From Limnanthes douglasii subsp. nivea (Eukaryota; Streptophyta; Magnoliopsida; Brassicales; Limnanthaceae), in NCBI GenBank assembly GCA_036936605.1, contig JAUPFV010000005.1, positions 121,328,453-121,392,452 on the forward strand: a DNA stretch of 64,000 nt, in the 5' to 3' direction. Made by a program: the position numbers and the translations under genes. Position 1 is the first letter of the stretch. Each line of letters begins with the position of its first letter. Below, in pieces: positions 1 through 12,935 of this stretch. The notes under the pieces are model-generated. The model saw only the letters and a list, made by a program, of their open reading frames with translations. It was not told the DNA's origin and made no database searches.

Positions 1-170
1 TCGTGGAGATAAGTCATTTGACTTATAGTCTTTTCTTTCATGGAGATGGATATCACTTGGCTTATAGCCTTTTTAATCATGGAAATAGAGATCTTTTGGC
101 GTATAACCTTATTTATCATGAAGATAGGTTGACAATTGTCATTTTTAAGGGCTAGTAGCCTTATATTGTA
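1..170. repeat. 39-bp imperfect tandem repeat
   Basis: About four diverged copies of a unit that begins CATGGAGAT and contains TTGGCTTATAGCCTTTTT. Unit starts are near 2, 39, 78 and 117, so the period is close to 39 bp. The array may continue to the left of the window. No coding potential is visible in it. Confidence 0.7.
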
Positions 171-1787
171 TTATGGTAAGGGAGATCAAAGCTCTTAATT
201 ATATTATGCAAAACAGAGACTTTTTTTAAGTGTATACAAGTTCACTAATATGTCTTAGGGCTAGGTTATATCAAAACTCGTCTTTATTGGATCAAAAATC
301 AGTTAGATTAAGACCCATTTCTTATATCTTAAAACCCTGTTATTTATAAATTTAGCCTTGATATAAAAACCTTATTTTTTTAAAATCCACCAAAAATTCT
401 CTATCGTAACATAAAGGCTCTCAAAATACACTCTTCAAAAATTTAAGATTTTTAAGATTTGACTCCACACTGTTGTTAAGGTATGTATTGCTTTGTTATT
501 GATGTTTTTTTTAAATTTTGCTATATAATTCTAGAGATATTTTGGTTTGAAAATTATGTTTAAAAAATTAATTTTTTATGTATTTGTAATTGTTTGTTTG
601 ATTTATAGTCAGTTTCATTGTTTAGGTTAGTAGTATATATTCGATTTGGTTGTCTATGATTTGGATTTCAAGTCTAGCCTGGTTTTTTATGCAAAATCGT
701 GCACCATGCATGATTTTACCATATACGCGTGTGTGATATTGTGCAAAATCACGCATACCCGTAATGTATTTTTACACAAAACCACGTTACATTCGAAAAA
801 CTCTTATTTTGAACATGTTGTGTACTATTATAAAAAGTCATACGTAAATAATAGAGGGATTAAACAACAAAAATGAAACAATACTTAAATGAGTCTTGCG
901 ATAAACTTTATTATATGAAAGATAAATTAATAAGTTGTAAGTATGTTGTCGTAACGAAATATAAACAAGTAAAACATGGAAATAATCAAGGGTCTTCGGT
1001 AAAATCATATAAGTATATTGATCCATCATGCGTCGTAAACGTTTTGACATGCATGATTTGCTTATATTTGTTGAATCTTTCGTTGAACGGAATTGGCCAT
1101 GTAGTTACGTTCTCGTTGGTGGGAAACATGAATGGAGTCATATATATTTCCGACAACTGTCCATCCAAAATAACATGTATAAATAAAATTTAGATAAATT
1201 AGTGTAACGTAACATAAAGTACTATAAAATAATTATATTTATTTACTTACTTTAACGTAGTGTCTACCATATATGAAACCTAGACCAACTTCTTGTGTAA
1301 GACACGATCAAGGCAGTACACCGCGTAAAGGTGTATACGTATATGAAAGCTTGAGATATATATGGTATACCTCACATTGATATTGAGTGGCTATCACTAA
1401 GCTAATGTCGGGTAATGTCATCCAATGCTTATGACCATCTAAGTACACATGGAAACAATCTAATCTTTAAAGTAGATTTTCTACATTTTTTTGCACTAAC
1501 AAACATTCGCTCTCATAAATCGCATTGACCTTTAAATTTGGCCATCACATCTCGTCTCACAAATTTTCATGAATCAAATTGATCATATATAGATAAATCT
1601 ACGGTCCGATAACCTCATTTACCGTCATGAGCAACATGTGAAACGCTAATAATATAGGCATGTAAGTAGTTTGGAAACTAACTCTCGTAACTGTAAAAAT
1701 CTTTGGTTTTACTAGATTTTTTTCGCAAGTAACTTTCTCTTTATTGGCGGGGGCTTAGATTTGGGCATTGTAAATGTTTTTTATACC
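171..1787. other. AT-rich intergenic stretch, no gene recognised
   Basis: Short open frames occur here but none shows a domain or a plausible exon structure. The only structure noted is a cluster of related inverted words at 693-756 (AAAATCGTGCA, TGCATGATTTT, GTGCAAAATCACGCAT), with another copy of the word near 1049. It resembles the palindromic clusters elsewhere in the window but is shorter and less regular. Confidence 0.4.
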
Positions 1788-2055
1788 AAGGCAACTGTAC
1801 TAGCTATCATACCGAGCGTGCTAGCTATCGTACCGGGCATGCTAGTGCTATTTCATTGACTTCCGTCATATTTGAATACATATGGGTCTTATTAAGTAAA
1901 TTGTTTCGGACCGGCTCTTTTCCTACCTTCAGTGATAACTGGATTCTTAGGATCCAATACATGAATTGAATGAGGATCAAGGATTTGCATCATCCTATTT
2001 ATAATATGATCTTGAATATTGGGCCCGTAAGCACGGATGAAACTATCAAGGAAAT
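1788..2055. repeat. Dispersed repeat, copy 1 of 2
   Basis: This roughly 260-bp stretch is clearly related to 45020-45275 in the same orientation. Both contain the series CTAGCTATCxTACC, a GGGCATGCTAG word, a TTGTTTCGGACC segment, and the sequence ATCATCCTATTTATAATAT before a GGCCCGTAA segment. No coding capacity is seen. The repeat ends where LINE coding sequence begins. Its class is unknown. Confidence 0.65.
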
Positions 2056-5000
2056 CTCTTAATCATGGATTGTAATGGGTGACTTCAACATCATTTCATC
2101 CCCATCTGAATAGTTATCTTGTAAAACTTTATGCACAAAAAACATGGACTACATATACCTGGACTAATTGCACAATTTGTAATCTAATTTATGGTAATTT
2201 CATTGGCTCTACCTATACCTGGACTAATTCTCATAAGTGGAAGAGGCTAGATCGTGTGCTATACAACAACTCTTGGTCAAACAACTTTGAAACAACAACT
2301 GTTAAACACATTGCAAGAACAAGCTCACATCACTCCATTCTCCATATCTTTTTTTCTAATAATTTAACTAAATAAATATCATCTTTTAAATTTCTAAACA
2401 CATGGCTACTCAATCCTAACTATTTAAAATCTATTGAAAGTAACTGGAATGAACTTATGGCTGTTCCACCTCTAGTTTTTTTTTGGCATAATCTTAAAAG
2501 GTTAAAAATATTTCTTAAGGAATGGAATAAGAAACTTTTAGAAATATCTTTGCTTTCGTATCTTAATCTGAGTAAGAAGTTTATTTCTTTGAAATATTTT
2601 TTGCAGATTTTAAGAAGCAAGAGGACAAGCAAACCTAATTAAAGATCAAGCTCACCTCATGCAGTTATTGGCCAAAGAAGACAGCTACTGGCAATAAAAG
2701 GCAAACACAAACTGGGCTCTTAACGGAGATAGAAATCCTGATGCATTTCAGAATCATGTCAAGCAAAAAATAAGGAGAAATCACATTCATAAGATAAAAG
2801 TAAATAATAAATGGAATAAAGACCCTAAAACCTTACGTGATTCTGCTGTTGACTATTTCACATCTCTCCTCACTGATCATGGAGACTTTAGGATGATGTC
2901 AAACCTACACAATATAATACCCAACCTTATTACTTCTGAAGACAACACATCATTGATGCTACCTCCAACAGATAATGAAAGTATCAATACTATACAAGCT
3001 CTCAACTTAAAAAGTATGGCTAGAGTTGATGGATTTAATGCAAAAAAAAAATCAGAGTAGCTGGTCAATCATTGCTAAAGATAAGTTTCTACAAAAATCA
3101 GACTTAATGCAAAGCTGTAAGAGCATTCTTTCATGGGGAATATGTTTCTCAAGGAAAGTTTTCTACAAATATAAGTTTTATCCCTAATAAAGATAACCTT
3201 CATTGTTGGAGTGATTCCAGACCCGTTAGTTTTTGTACGGTCTTCAACGGAATCATATCACGACTACTTAATGACATGATATCTGGGATACTTCCTAATA
3301 TCATCTCTAAAGAGAAATGTGGGTTTGTCAAATTAAGAAAAATCCAAGACAATATTCTACTGATGTAGGAGACGATTCATGAGTTAAATAAGAAGAACAT
3401 ATGGGGTAATCTTATCTTATAGTTAGACATGACTAAAGCCTTTGATAAGATTTCTATTCTCTTCCTTTACCAGATTCTTGCAACATTTTGTTTCATATGT
3501 CTTACTAGTAAAGCAAGCTTCTCAGTCATCATAAATGAAGATCCTAAAGGATTATTCAAATCATGAAATGGGCTGAGACAAGAGGATTTTTTATCCCTAA
3601 GTTTCTTTATCATTGCTGAAAAATTCTTCGTAAGAAGTCTAAATCATCTTTACACACATGACAATAGTATTAGATTCAAAACTTATGGGTCTACCTTGAT
3701 CTTATGTTTATAATTTGGTGGCGATATTGTAATATTCACCAATAGATCATCATTTAGTCTTCACAACATCAACAACCAGCTGAAACAATACCGAACAGCT
3801 TTCAGTCACATCATCAACAAAGAAAAGCCTACCTTTATTCAATAAAAAAAATTCTCTTTTCAAGACTTAATAACTTCAAGAGTAATATTGAATTCAATAT
3901 CAAAAGGTATCCTTTAAACTACTTGGGTATCAATATAATCAAGTTTAATCAATTTGAAGATCTTATATCAAAGCTCAAACTGAAACTACTAACTTGAACA
4001 AAAAATCTCTTGTCTAATGGGGGCAGAATCATACTCCTTCAATCTGTCCTACACGTCACTACCTACTACCATATGCAAAGTCTCACTCTTCTTAAAATAG
4101 TAATTAAAAGAATTGAAACCATTTTTAGAAATTACTTATGAGTTACTACTAAAAACCACAAAGCAATCCACTGGTATTCATGGAAAAACTTTTGCCTGCC
4201 TTATGATGAAGGTAGTTTAAACCTGAAAAACTTAGAAGAAATGCAACTTGCCTTCTCATACAAACTTTGGCACCAATTCAGGTAAAACAACTTCCTTTGG
4301 GCTACCTATGTGCACACCAAATACTGGAGAAACAAACATCTTTTGCAGGTTAAATCTACCTTAAATAACTTTTATTCTTAGAAAATGCTATTGAACATCA
4401 CACCTATAGCAGGAAAAAATCATAATTTTGCAGCTTAAGAAAGGAAATATTGAGTTTTGGTTGGATAAATGGTGTAATTCTAGGCCTTTCATCTCTATGA
4501 ATCTCACTGAGAATAACTCATGGTATTCTCAAGATCATGTTAAGGATTTCATCTCTAATGGTACCTGGAATATCAATAAACTTTAAGTTTTGGTCTTTCC
4601 TTCTGATATCATTAAAATCCAAAGGTTTACAATAAAAAATAACACCATGGAAAAGATTCATCTGACTCGATCTTATGATGGCTCTTACAGCACTAGTGCT
4701 ACCTGGGATAATATTAGAACTAAAAGAGATACACCTAAAACTTATAAAAGAATCTGGAACAACATCATTCTTAAGAAATGTCCATGCCTTCTTTGGAGTT
4801 TGCTTCACAACTGGATCCCTACAGATAATATCATGCAACACATACACATCACATTAGCATCGAAATGACAGCACTGTAAGAACTTAGAAACTCTTAATCA
4901 TATATTTGTTAATTGTTAAATTGTTTGGCGGGTTTGGAGTTACTTTGGTTGCTTCTTCAACCTAAAAATTGGCCAACATATGACTATATATTACATGATC

Positions 5001-5790
5001 AATTGCTGGTTTGAATCTTTTCCTAATGATATTCATTTACGTACAATTTTACCTTCTATAATAACTTGGTCTATATGGAAATCTAGAAACCAAGCGAAAT
5101 TTCATCAGGAAATATCTATAGCTAACAATATTATTATTCATGTCAATAGAATTGTTATAAGTTTATATCAAGCTGGTCTCCTTAAATTAAGCATCGGAAC
5201 GCTAACAATGATGTTTCTTTTGACCTTAGCTGCTTAAATCACCTAAAAATTCATAGAAATCTCATTATCACTAGCTGGTCTCCTCCTTCTGAAGCCAGAT
5301 TTAAACTAAACACAGATTTTAGTTTCCTAACTAATGGTAAATCCTTAGGTGGTACCATAGTTAGAAATCTTAAAGGTGAAATAGTAGCTGTAGTAGGTTG
5401 AATATATGATAAGCATACTTCAATTTATGTCGAATGCAAATCCCTATTGGATTGAATTATTATATGCTATAAAATGCATCTAAATGATATGGACATTGAG
5501 ACCGATTCAAAAATATTATATGTTATGCTCTTAAGTTTTAAATTCCCTTGGTTTCTCACAGATTTTTTAGAGTGTTGCAGGACACTAATATCCCCAACCT
5601 CAACTATCATACAAATTTACAGGGAGCATAACAGGGCTGCTGACTAGCTAGACAAATGAACTTCAAAAATGCAAACAAAAGCAAGACATGAACATTATCA
5701 ATCTACCAAATTATCTCAAAGCAATTGCCATGCTAGACAGCTTGGAATTAGCCACAATTAGAGATCTCTTTAAAAATTAAATATTGGTTT
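2056..5790 (+). pseudogene. L1-type LINE ORF2 remnant, 5'-truncated and heavily decayed
   Basis: Fragments in shifting frames give a plant L1-type ORF2 in the right order. The end of the endonuclease domain is present (GDFNIIS near 2078, WTNSHKWKRLDRVLYN near 2230). Reverse transcriptase blocks follow (LDMTKAFDKI near 3425, FIIAEKFF near 3610). A zf-RVT region lies around 4700-4960 and a C-terminal RNase H (FKLNTDF near 5300) completes it. There are many stops and frameshifts and the usual QGD motif is mutated, so no activity is possible. The first half of the endonuclease and all of ORF1 are absent, as expected for a 5'-truncated insertion. Domain order supports the family; the ends are approximate because no poly(A) tail or target duplication was found. 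Confidence 0.85.
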
Positions 5791-6999
5791 ACTACTGAGA
5801 TTAACTTACATATTTTCAAGCATAATCATTCTTCTGGCTTAAAATTTTTCAGGGAGTTCATGGGCTCATCTTCATCAATATCAGCTTTATAATATTGTTC
5901 TGCATCCTGATGGTCTATCAATCTGAACTCTTGCTCTCAGTTCATCTCCTCTCGCTCATTCAAATGTATTATTTGACTCTTCCCAAGGCCCGAGACTCTC
6001 AAATAATCTTTCAGTATAGATTTTCTTAATTTAAGTCTCGTTGCTGTACTCAACCCGAGCTCTCCTGCCTTTTTTGTGCTTCAATTTAATCTCTGAGAAA
6101 CTGTTTCTCTCTAAAAACTTGTGTTTTTTTGCTCTAGATTGATTCTTCAATCTTTGAAAGTTTCTTTCTATTCTTCTTTTATCTCTCCCGACAGACGTCT
6201 CTCTCTTGATTGATTTCAGTTCTCGAGCTCGAAATTTACTTCGCGGGAACCTTCACAATTAATTTTTTATTTTTATTGTTTTGACTTTCTTATGACTTTT
6301 TCGAATTCAAATTTTAAGCCTGTGTGTATTAACTTTTTAATGAAATGAAGTTTTATTTTGACTGGAAAAAAAAACAAAAAAAAACTAGAAATATAAAAAA
6401 AATTGCAACAAAAAAATGATAAATAAAAAAAGGTGATTTTTTTTATAAAAAAAATCACTGTTATAATTAAACTAGTGATATTTTTAGCTTTTAAAAATAC
6501 TTGGTTATTATTGAAACTCAAAATCTAATGTTATTAAATATTAAAAACTAATCGCCTAAAATCTAATTTAAAAAAATTAATATATATTTTTATGATTTAT
6601 AAAATAACCAACTAGCTAAATGCTATATATCCATTTACACCTAGTAAATTAATGTTTTGGAAATAATTTTGAATACTATATTTTTTTTCTAAAAAGAGTT
6701 TGTTGTTGAAATAATTTTCTTTTAAACTAATTTCAATTTGTTTATTTAATGAAGCTCATTTTCAACTTACAAACCAGACATAAAAGCTTCGGGGTGGGAA
6801 AAGGCGAATTAAATAAAAGGAGAAGAACACCGGAGTCAGTGGAAATATCTTATTTGATTCAGTTTAGTTTAGTACTTAAACAATGATTTACAACGTTGAC
6901 AAAAAGATAGAATGATATAAGCTAGATTAACACTTTGGTGGGTTCAAATAGAGCTCTTCCGATGCAAATAGCCTTTGGCTCTTGCGGTTCCTGACTATA
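5791..6999. other. Intergenic, A-rich, no gene recognised
   Basis: The stretch contains strongly A-rich sequence at 6366-6460 and otherwise AT-rich DNA. The A-rich part could be the old tail of the preceding LINE or of another insertion. No open frame here has recognisable similarity. Confidence 0.4.
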
Positions 7000-7243
7000 T
7001 AAGAGCATCCACAACAAAAATTGGGTGAGACTAAATATTTTGTGGTTTTAGAGAATGAAAAGCTCCTTCAAGAAATACTTTATGAAATAAGAGTCTCGGT
7101 TTGATCCCTGAGGATCTCCGGTTTCCTCCTCCGGATTGAATCATTGGATTCTTTTCTCTTCTTCTGGTTTATCCTTTTTATTGGGTTTATTTTTGTTCCT
7201 TTCTTAGGAACAATTTTTTTCCGAAACAGAGCATTTCGGTTTA

Positions 7244-8545
7244 ATGGAGAATCACAGTACGAATGCTCAGTATCTAGCGGAGAAATCTCATTCTTATGCT
7301 GAAATTGTCAAGAAAAATTTATTGTGTGAAGAAGCTAAAGATTTTCAGCCTGAAAATTCGGAAATCAAGAAAGATCACCTTTCTTTACAGTTTAGTAGCG
7401 ATGTTCTTGAAGCATTGAAAAACAAGTCAAAGCATTCTTTGCTGGGTAAATTCACGCAGGGTTTGCCAAAGCGGAATGATCTAATTCGTTTTCTGGAATC
7501 TTTTAAATTCAGAGTTGCTTATAGATATAGGATTTGGGATTCAAGACATATAGTTCTTGAGTTCGATTTAAAAGAAGATTATGCTAAGATTTGGAGTAAA
7601 GCTGTTTGGACTATAGGATCATCGATGATGCGATTACTGAAATGGTCAGGTGATTTGAAAGTTGAAAGTTCGATAGCACCTGTTTGTATATGATTTGAGT
7701 TGCCTGAGCATTTGTATGATGCAAACATTGTGAAATCTATTGCTTCGTTGATAGGCGAGATACTGTTTGTTAAAATTCCTGAGAATAATAGGTTACTCAA
7801 TTTTTGTACTGCTCTTGTAGAGATTGATGTCTTGTCTCATTTGCAAACGGATGTTTGGCTAGGCTTTGGAGATAATTATGGTTACTGGGTGAAGATTGTT
7901 TATGAGAATCTTCCTTTGTACTGTAACAAATGTTCGCATCTTGGGCACAATGAAGAGCAGTGTAAAAAGATTAAGAAAGATTTAATTTTCGAATCTGATG
8001 ATAAGATCAATAAGATCAAATCTGTTATAACAAAACCCAACAATCAAGAAAAGGCTAAGGTTGTTGAGTCTGCAGGGTTTAAGACACCTGATAAAGGTAA
8101 GATAATTGAAGCTATACAATCGTTGGCTCTTGGGATAGCTGAAAATAATGATTATATTAATATGATGTCTGATGGGGATGATGAAAAGATTGGGAGTGTT
8201 CAGCAGTCTCCTGTTAGAAAATGGAGACCTCACTCGCCTGAGTTCTATAGGGATTCTAGTCAAGATAGGATGCAAGCTGAACAAAGTGTACAAGAGGAGA
8301 AATGTAGTACTGATCTTCAAAGGAAAGAAGTCTCTAATCTGAATTTGGAAAAGGAGCCAAGTCAAGTTAGGTAGGAAAATGATAAGGATGAAGTTACTGA
8401 GGAAGAAGAAGAAAGTTTCAAAGAAATCCTTGATAAGAAGATTACAAAGGCTAAGAAGAAAACTAAAACAAGGAGTAAGATTATTCGTGCTCTGCAGTTT
8501 ACTAGTTTAAGTAAATCTAAATCTTCAAACTCCCTTAATGATTAG
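7244..8545 (+). pseudogene. LINE 2 ORF1, RNA-binding gag-like protein
   Basis: ORF1 proteins of plant LINEs coat the element RNA. The N-terminal half matches the DUF4283-type domain (residues about 45-190, including the PVxI...LPEH block). A CCHC zinc knuckle follows, with CNKC then GH and EEQC near 7924-7963. The tail is rich in Lys and Glu. The ATG at 7244 opens the frame. Two in-frame stops interrupt it: TGA at 7691-7693 and TAG at 8372-8374. Reading continues in the same frame to TAG at 8543-8545. The TGA stands where many relatives have Arg, so a CGA to TGA change is likely, which is typical of methylated cytosine decay. The natural end overlaps the ORF2 start codon by 8 bp. Confidence 0.85.
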
Positions 8546-11500
8546 TTTAATCAATTGGAATATTCGTGGTATTAAAGATAAGGCTTCTCTTCGTAGGCTC
8601 AACTTTCTTGCTAAGAAAAATAAAGTTAAAATGATTGTTGTGCAAGAGCCTCTTGTTAGTGTTAATGCTATAAGTAGTATTGCTGTTAATCTTGGTTTTG
8701 ACAACTTTGCTTGCAATAACACTAATAAAATTTGGCTCTTTTGGAAGCATGATGTTTATGTCACTATTATGAATGATCTTAGTCAATGCTTGCATTTAAA
8801 GGTTGGTCTTAGCAATGAGATTAATCAGGTTATAATCACAGTAGTATATGCTAGATGTCAAAGGTCTAATAGAGTTGAATTGTGGAACTTTCTTAAGAGT
8901 AATGTTAATGATGATTTGCCTTGGCTTATTTGCGGTGATTTTAATATTGTTAGCTCTGTGGATGAGCAGTTAGGATGTAGTACTTTCTGTATCAATAGTT
9001 CAAATGATTTTAATGATATGATAAGTTATTGTAATATTGAGGATTGTGGTTATATTGTTTCGAAGTATACTTGGTCGAATGGTTCTAAATGGAAAAGGTT
9101 AGATAAGGTTTTTGTTAATAGTAAGTGGGCTAGTTTCTTTGCTAGTACTAAGATTCATCATCTTGCTCGTACTGGTTCTGATCACATGCCTTTACATATT
9201 ACTTTATCTAATGAGTTTGCTAGAGTTAAGTCCAGTTTCATGTTTCAAGAGATGTGGACTATGGATGATTCTTTTTTACCTTATGTGGAAAAGAATTGGA
9301 GTCATGAGTTAGTTAGGGATCCTATATTTGTTCTTTGGAAGAAGCTTAAAAGACTCAAGCAGGCTTTGGTTTCCTGGAACAAAAGTATGGTTGGTAATAT
9401 TTTTAGTAAGGTGCAAAGTTTGGAAGATGAAGTTCTTGCTAAGGATTTAAATCATCAAACGCTCCCGTCTGCTGAGTCTAAGAGTGAGCTTGCCAAAGCT
9501 AATGCTTTGTTGATTAAAGCTCACGGAATGGAGGAAGTGTATTGGAGACAGCAGTGATATTGCAACTGGGTCATTGATGGTGATAAGAGTACTAAGTTTT
9601 ATCACAGCTTTGTCCAAAATAAAAGAAGGCGTAATAGCATCAAGGGTATTAAGTGTGGGGGTGAGTGGCTATCTGACTCCAAAGAAATTGGTCAATCGGC
9701 TGTTGATTTCTTTGAGAAGGCTCTCACTCTTTCTCCTTATGCTGAAAATGTTGATATATCTAGTCTTATGAATGATGATCTTTTTAATGTGATTCCTAGT
9801 ATCATTAATGAGGATGACAACAGATTGTTGCTCAAGGATCCTGATGAGTCTGAAGTTTGGTATGCAATCAGTCATATGAACTCAGCCAGTGCTCCAGGTA
9901 TGGATGGCTATACTCATGCCTTTTTAAGCATTGTTGGCACATTATTAAGATTGATATGGTTAAGGCTATGATTGATTTCTTGCGTGGTAAGAATATTCCT
10001 AGTGGTATTTTTGCTACGAGGATCTGTTTAATTCCTAAGCTAACTAATGCTAGTAATTGGAAGAAGTATAGACCGATTAGTTTCTGCTCTCTTCTGAATT
10101 GTATTATGTCCAAAATTATTGCTAACAGAATAGCTTTTATCTTGCCTAAGATTATTTCCCATAATCAGGGAGGATTTATCCCTGGTAAAATTATTCATGA
10201 CAGCATTCTGGTTTGTAAGGAGCTGATATTTGATTTGAATAGGAATGTTAAGGATAATAATATTGTCATTCAACTAGACATGTCTAAGGCGTTTGACAAG
10301 CTAGCTCATTGCTTCGTGCTTAATGTTATGAAAAAGTTTGGTTTTGCTTCCAGGTTTATATGTCTGATTAAGAAAATGATTAGTGCTGTTAATGTTTCCT
10401 TGCTTGTTAATGGTGATGTTTTTGGTCATTTTAGAACTATGAAAGGTGTTCGTCAAGGGGATTCGTTATCTCCTTATCTCTTTATAATTGCTGAAGAGTT
10501 GTTTATTCGTGGTGTCAATTCTCTTTTTAATGATAATAAATTTATGCATTATAGGAGTAGAGGCAGTATTAAGGTTAATACTCTTGTTTTTACTGATGAC
10601 ATGTTATTGTTTACTAATTGTAATGATAGAGCTATTAATAAACTTTGTGATTTTCTTGATAAGTATCAATTATTGTCTGGTCAAGTTGTAAATAAAGAGA
10701 AAACTAAAATTCTGATGGCTAAGAGTATTGCTTCTTCTAAGATTGATGTTTTGTCTAGCATATCTGGTTTCTCCACTAATCTGTTGCCTACTGATTATCT
10801 TGGTATTACTGTCAATACTAATAATAAGATCTGTAATTATAACAAGCTTATTTGTAAGGTTAGTGATAAAATTAGTGAGTGGAATGTGTCTTGCCTTTCT
10901 TTTTCTGGCAAGCTTACTCTTGTTAAATCTGTTCTGATGAGTATGATTCTGTACTGGATGCAATGTTCTCTATTTCCTAAAGGTGTTATTTCGAAACTTG
11001 AAACCATTTTAAATAGATTCATTTGGGGTTCTAATCTGGTGGATAGGAAGGTTCACTGGTGCAGTTGGAAGACTCTTTGTAGAGCTTATAAAGAGGGTGG
11101 TCTTAATGTTAGAAATATGAATGATATCCAATCTGCCATCTCGTTTAACCTTTGGGCTTCTTTTAGACAAAACAAATCCTTCCGGTCTAAGTTAATGCAT
11201 AGCATATATTGTTCTAGTTACCATCCTTTACAGGTTAGTTCAAAGAAAGCTGGTTCTGTTACTTGGAGGAGAATGATCAGAGTTAGAGAGCAAGCTGAGA
11301 GGCATATTAAATGGAAGTTGGGGAATGGCCAGGTGGATTTCTGGTTAGATAACTGGACTCTTACTAATCCTATTTTACTTCTTAATGATAGTGATAATAA
11401 TCTTTGGTTCAATACTGAGCATGTTAACAAGTATTGGTCTAATGGTTGTAGGAACTTGTCTTCTATAGCTAACTTAATTCAGCCTGAAAAAGGTTGATTG

Positions 11501-12655
11501 CATTCTTAAGCTCTATGTTGATTCTAATAAAGAGGATTTAATGATTTGGGATCTTGCTAAAACTGGAAAGTATAATTTGAAGGACACATGGGATAGTATT
11601 AGAACTAAGTATAGGTTGAATTCTGTTTTCAATAATGTTTGGAATCACTTAACTCCTGTCAAAAGTTCTTTTATCCATTGGAAGATTCTTAATAAGTTTG
11701 TGGCTGTTGATGAGATCATTCAAAGTAGAGGCATTTCTATAGCATCTAAATGTCAGTTTTGTAGTAATTGTGAAACTATGTCTCATCTGTTTGTTTCTTG
11801 TAAGCTGGCTTGGTCTGTTTGGATCCATTATTCTGTTGTGTTTAAGATTCGGCTTTCGAGTACTATGAATATCATTCAGTTGACTAGAGTTTGGCAATTA
11901 CCGAAGGCATCCAAGATCCAGGTCAGAAATATCATTCACTCTCTTGTTTTACATAGTATTTGGAAAGCTAGGAACTTAGCTAAAAATAAAGGTATAAACA
12001 CTTCTGTTAGTTCTATTATTAATGATGTGAATGCTGTTATTCATACTCTTGATATGAAGAAGCTTATTAATAGACATCATTGGCTTAATAATGCTAGAGC
12101 TGCTAAGATTTTAGGCTGTGTGAATCACTTGAGGAATGTTAATAGACCTATTTATGTTAAGTGGAATCTTCCTCCTTCTGGTCGTTTAAATATGAATACT
12201 GATGCTTCTTGTCTTAACAATGGTGAAGCCAGTGGTTCGGTTATTTTTAGGGATAGTGAGGGTAACTTGGTTAAGGCTGTTAGTTTCTTATATGGTAAAA
12301 CTACTCCTCTTTGTGCTGAAATTAGGGCTATTCTTGATGGTCTTTTGGTTTGTAAGTCTAATAATTGGAATTTGGTTGTTATAGAGTCTAACTCTATTGC
12401 TGTTGTAAATTGGATCCATAGTTACAATGTCAATACTTTCTGGTATGTTAGGCCTAGCATTGAATGTATTCTTAAGCTTATTAGCAGTAGTATGACTGTT
12501 TCTCATATTTTCGTGAGCAAAATCGCGCTGCGGATTGGCTTGCTAAGTTTACTTTACAATCTAAGTCTAATCATTGCTTTGTTCCTGAGCTGGTGCCTAA
12601 TGATCTTAAAGCGATATTAATCTTAGAAGCTCTTGGACTAGGCTACATTACTTGA
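8538..12655 (+). pseudogene. LINE 2 ORF2, endonuclease-reverse transcriptase-RNase H
   Basis: Domains run in the canonical order. An APE-type endonuclease comes first (8538-9240; LINWNIRG, VVQEP, CGDFNIV, TGSDHMPL). The reverse transcriptase follows (about 9850-10720; LDMSKAFDK, GVRQGDSLSPYLF). Then comes a zf-RVT domain (11541-11830) and RNase H (12160-12560; MNTDAS, REQNRAADW). The catalytic box reads FTDD instead of the usual FADD. Breaks are a TGA at 9555-9557 (probably from CGA), a frameshift in a T-run near 9931, one near 11490 and one near 12511 just before REQNRAADW. Domain identity is certain; the protein cannot be made as a whole. Confidence 0.9.
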
Positions 12656-12710
12656 GTTTAATACCTGTTTTTTTATCTTGTTCTTGAGGTTTGATGGTTC
12701 ATCTTTCTAG

Positions 12711-12935
12711 CTGGAGTGCTGTTCTTTTTTAGGAGTGCTGTGTGTTTGAGCGTGGATTGTTGCTGATGTTTGAGCTGTTGGTGCATCTTGTTGTTTGCAT
12801 TATAGCGTTAAATCATTTTGCTTAAAGATAGCTGGAGTGCGGTTCTCTTTGAGGAGTGCTGTGTGTTGTTTCTCTTCAATGATTTCAGCTTGGATTGTTG
12901 CTGATATTTGAGCAGTTGGTGCATCTTGTTGCTGA
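12711..12935 (+). repeat. Duplication in the LINE 2 3' UTR
   Basis: Two copies of a unit beginning CTGGAGTGC start near 12711 and 12832. Each contains GGAGTGCTGTGTGT, TGGATTGTTGCTGAT, and GTTGGTGCATCTTGTTG. The period is about 120 bp. The duplication sits between the ORF2 stop and the A tail. Confidence 0.7.

Noticed and set aside
647..1193. Overlapping short open frames on both strands
   Set aside because: No domain, and composition is typical of random AT-rich DNA; only the inverted words are noted.
6273..6521. Minus-strand open frame of 82 codons
   Set aside because: It lies in A/T-homopolymer sequence and gives only Phe/Ile/Lys runs.
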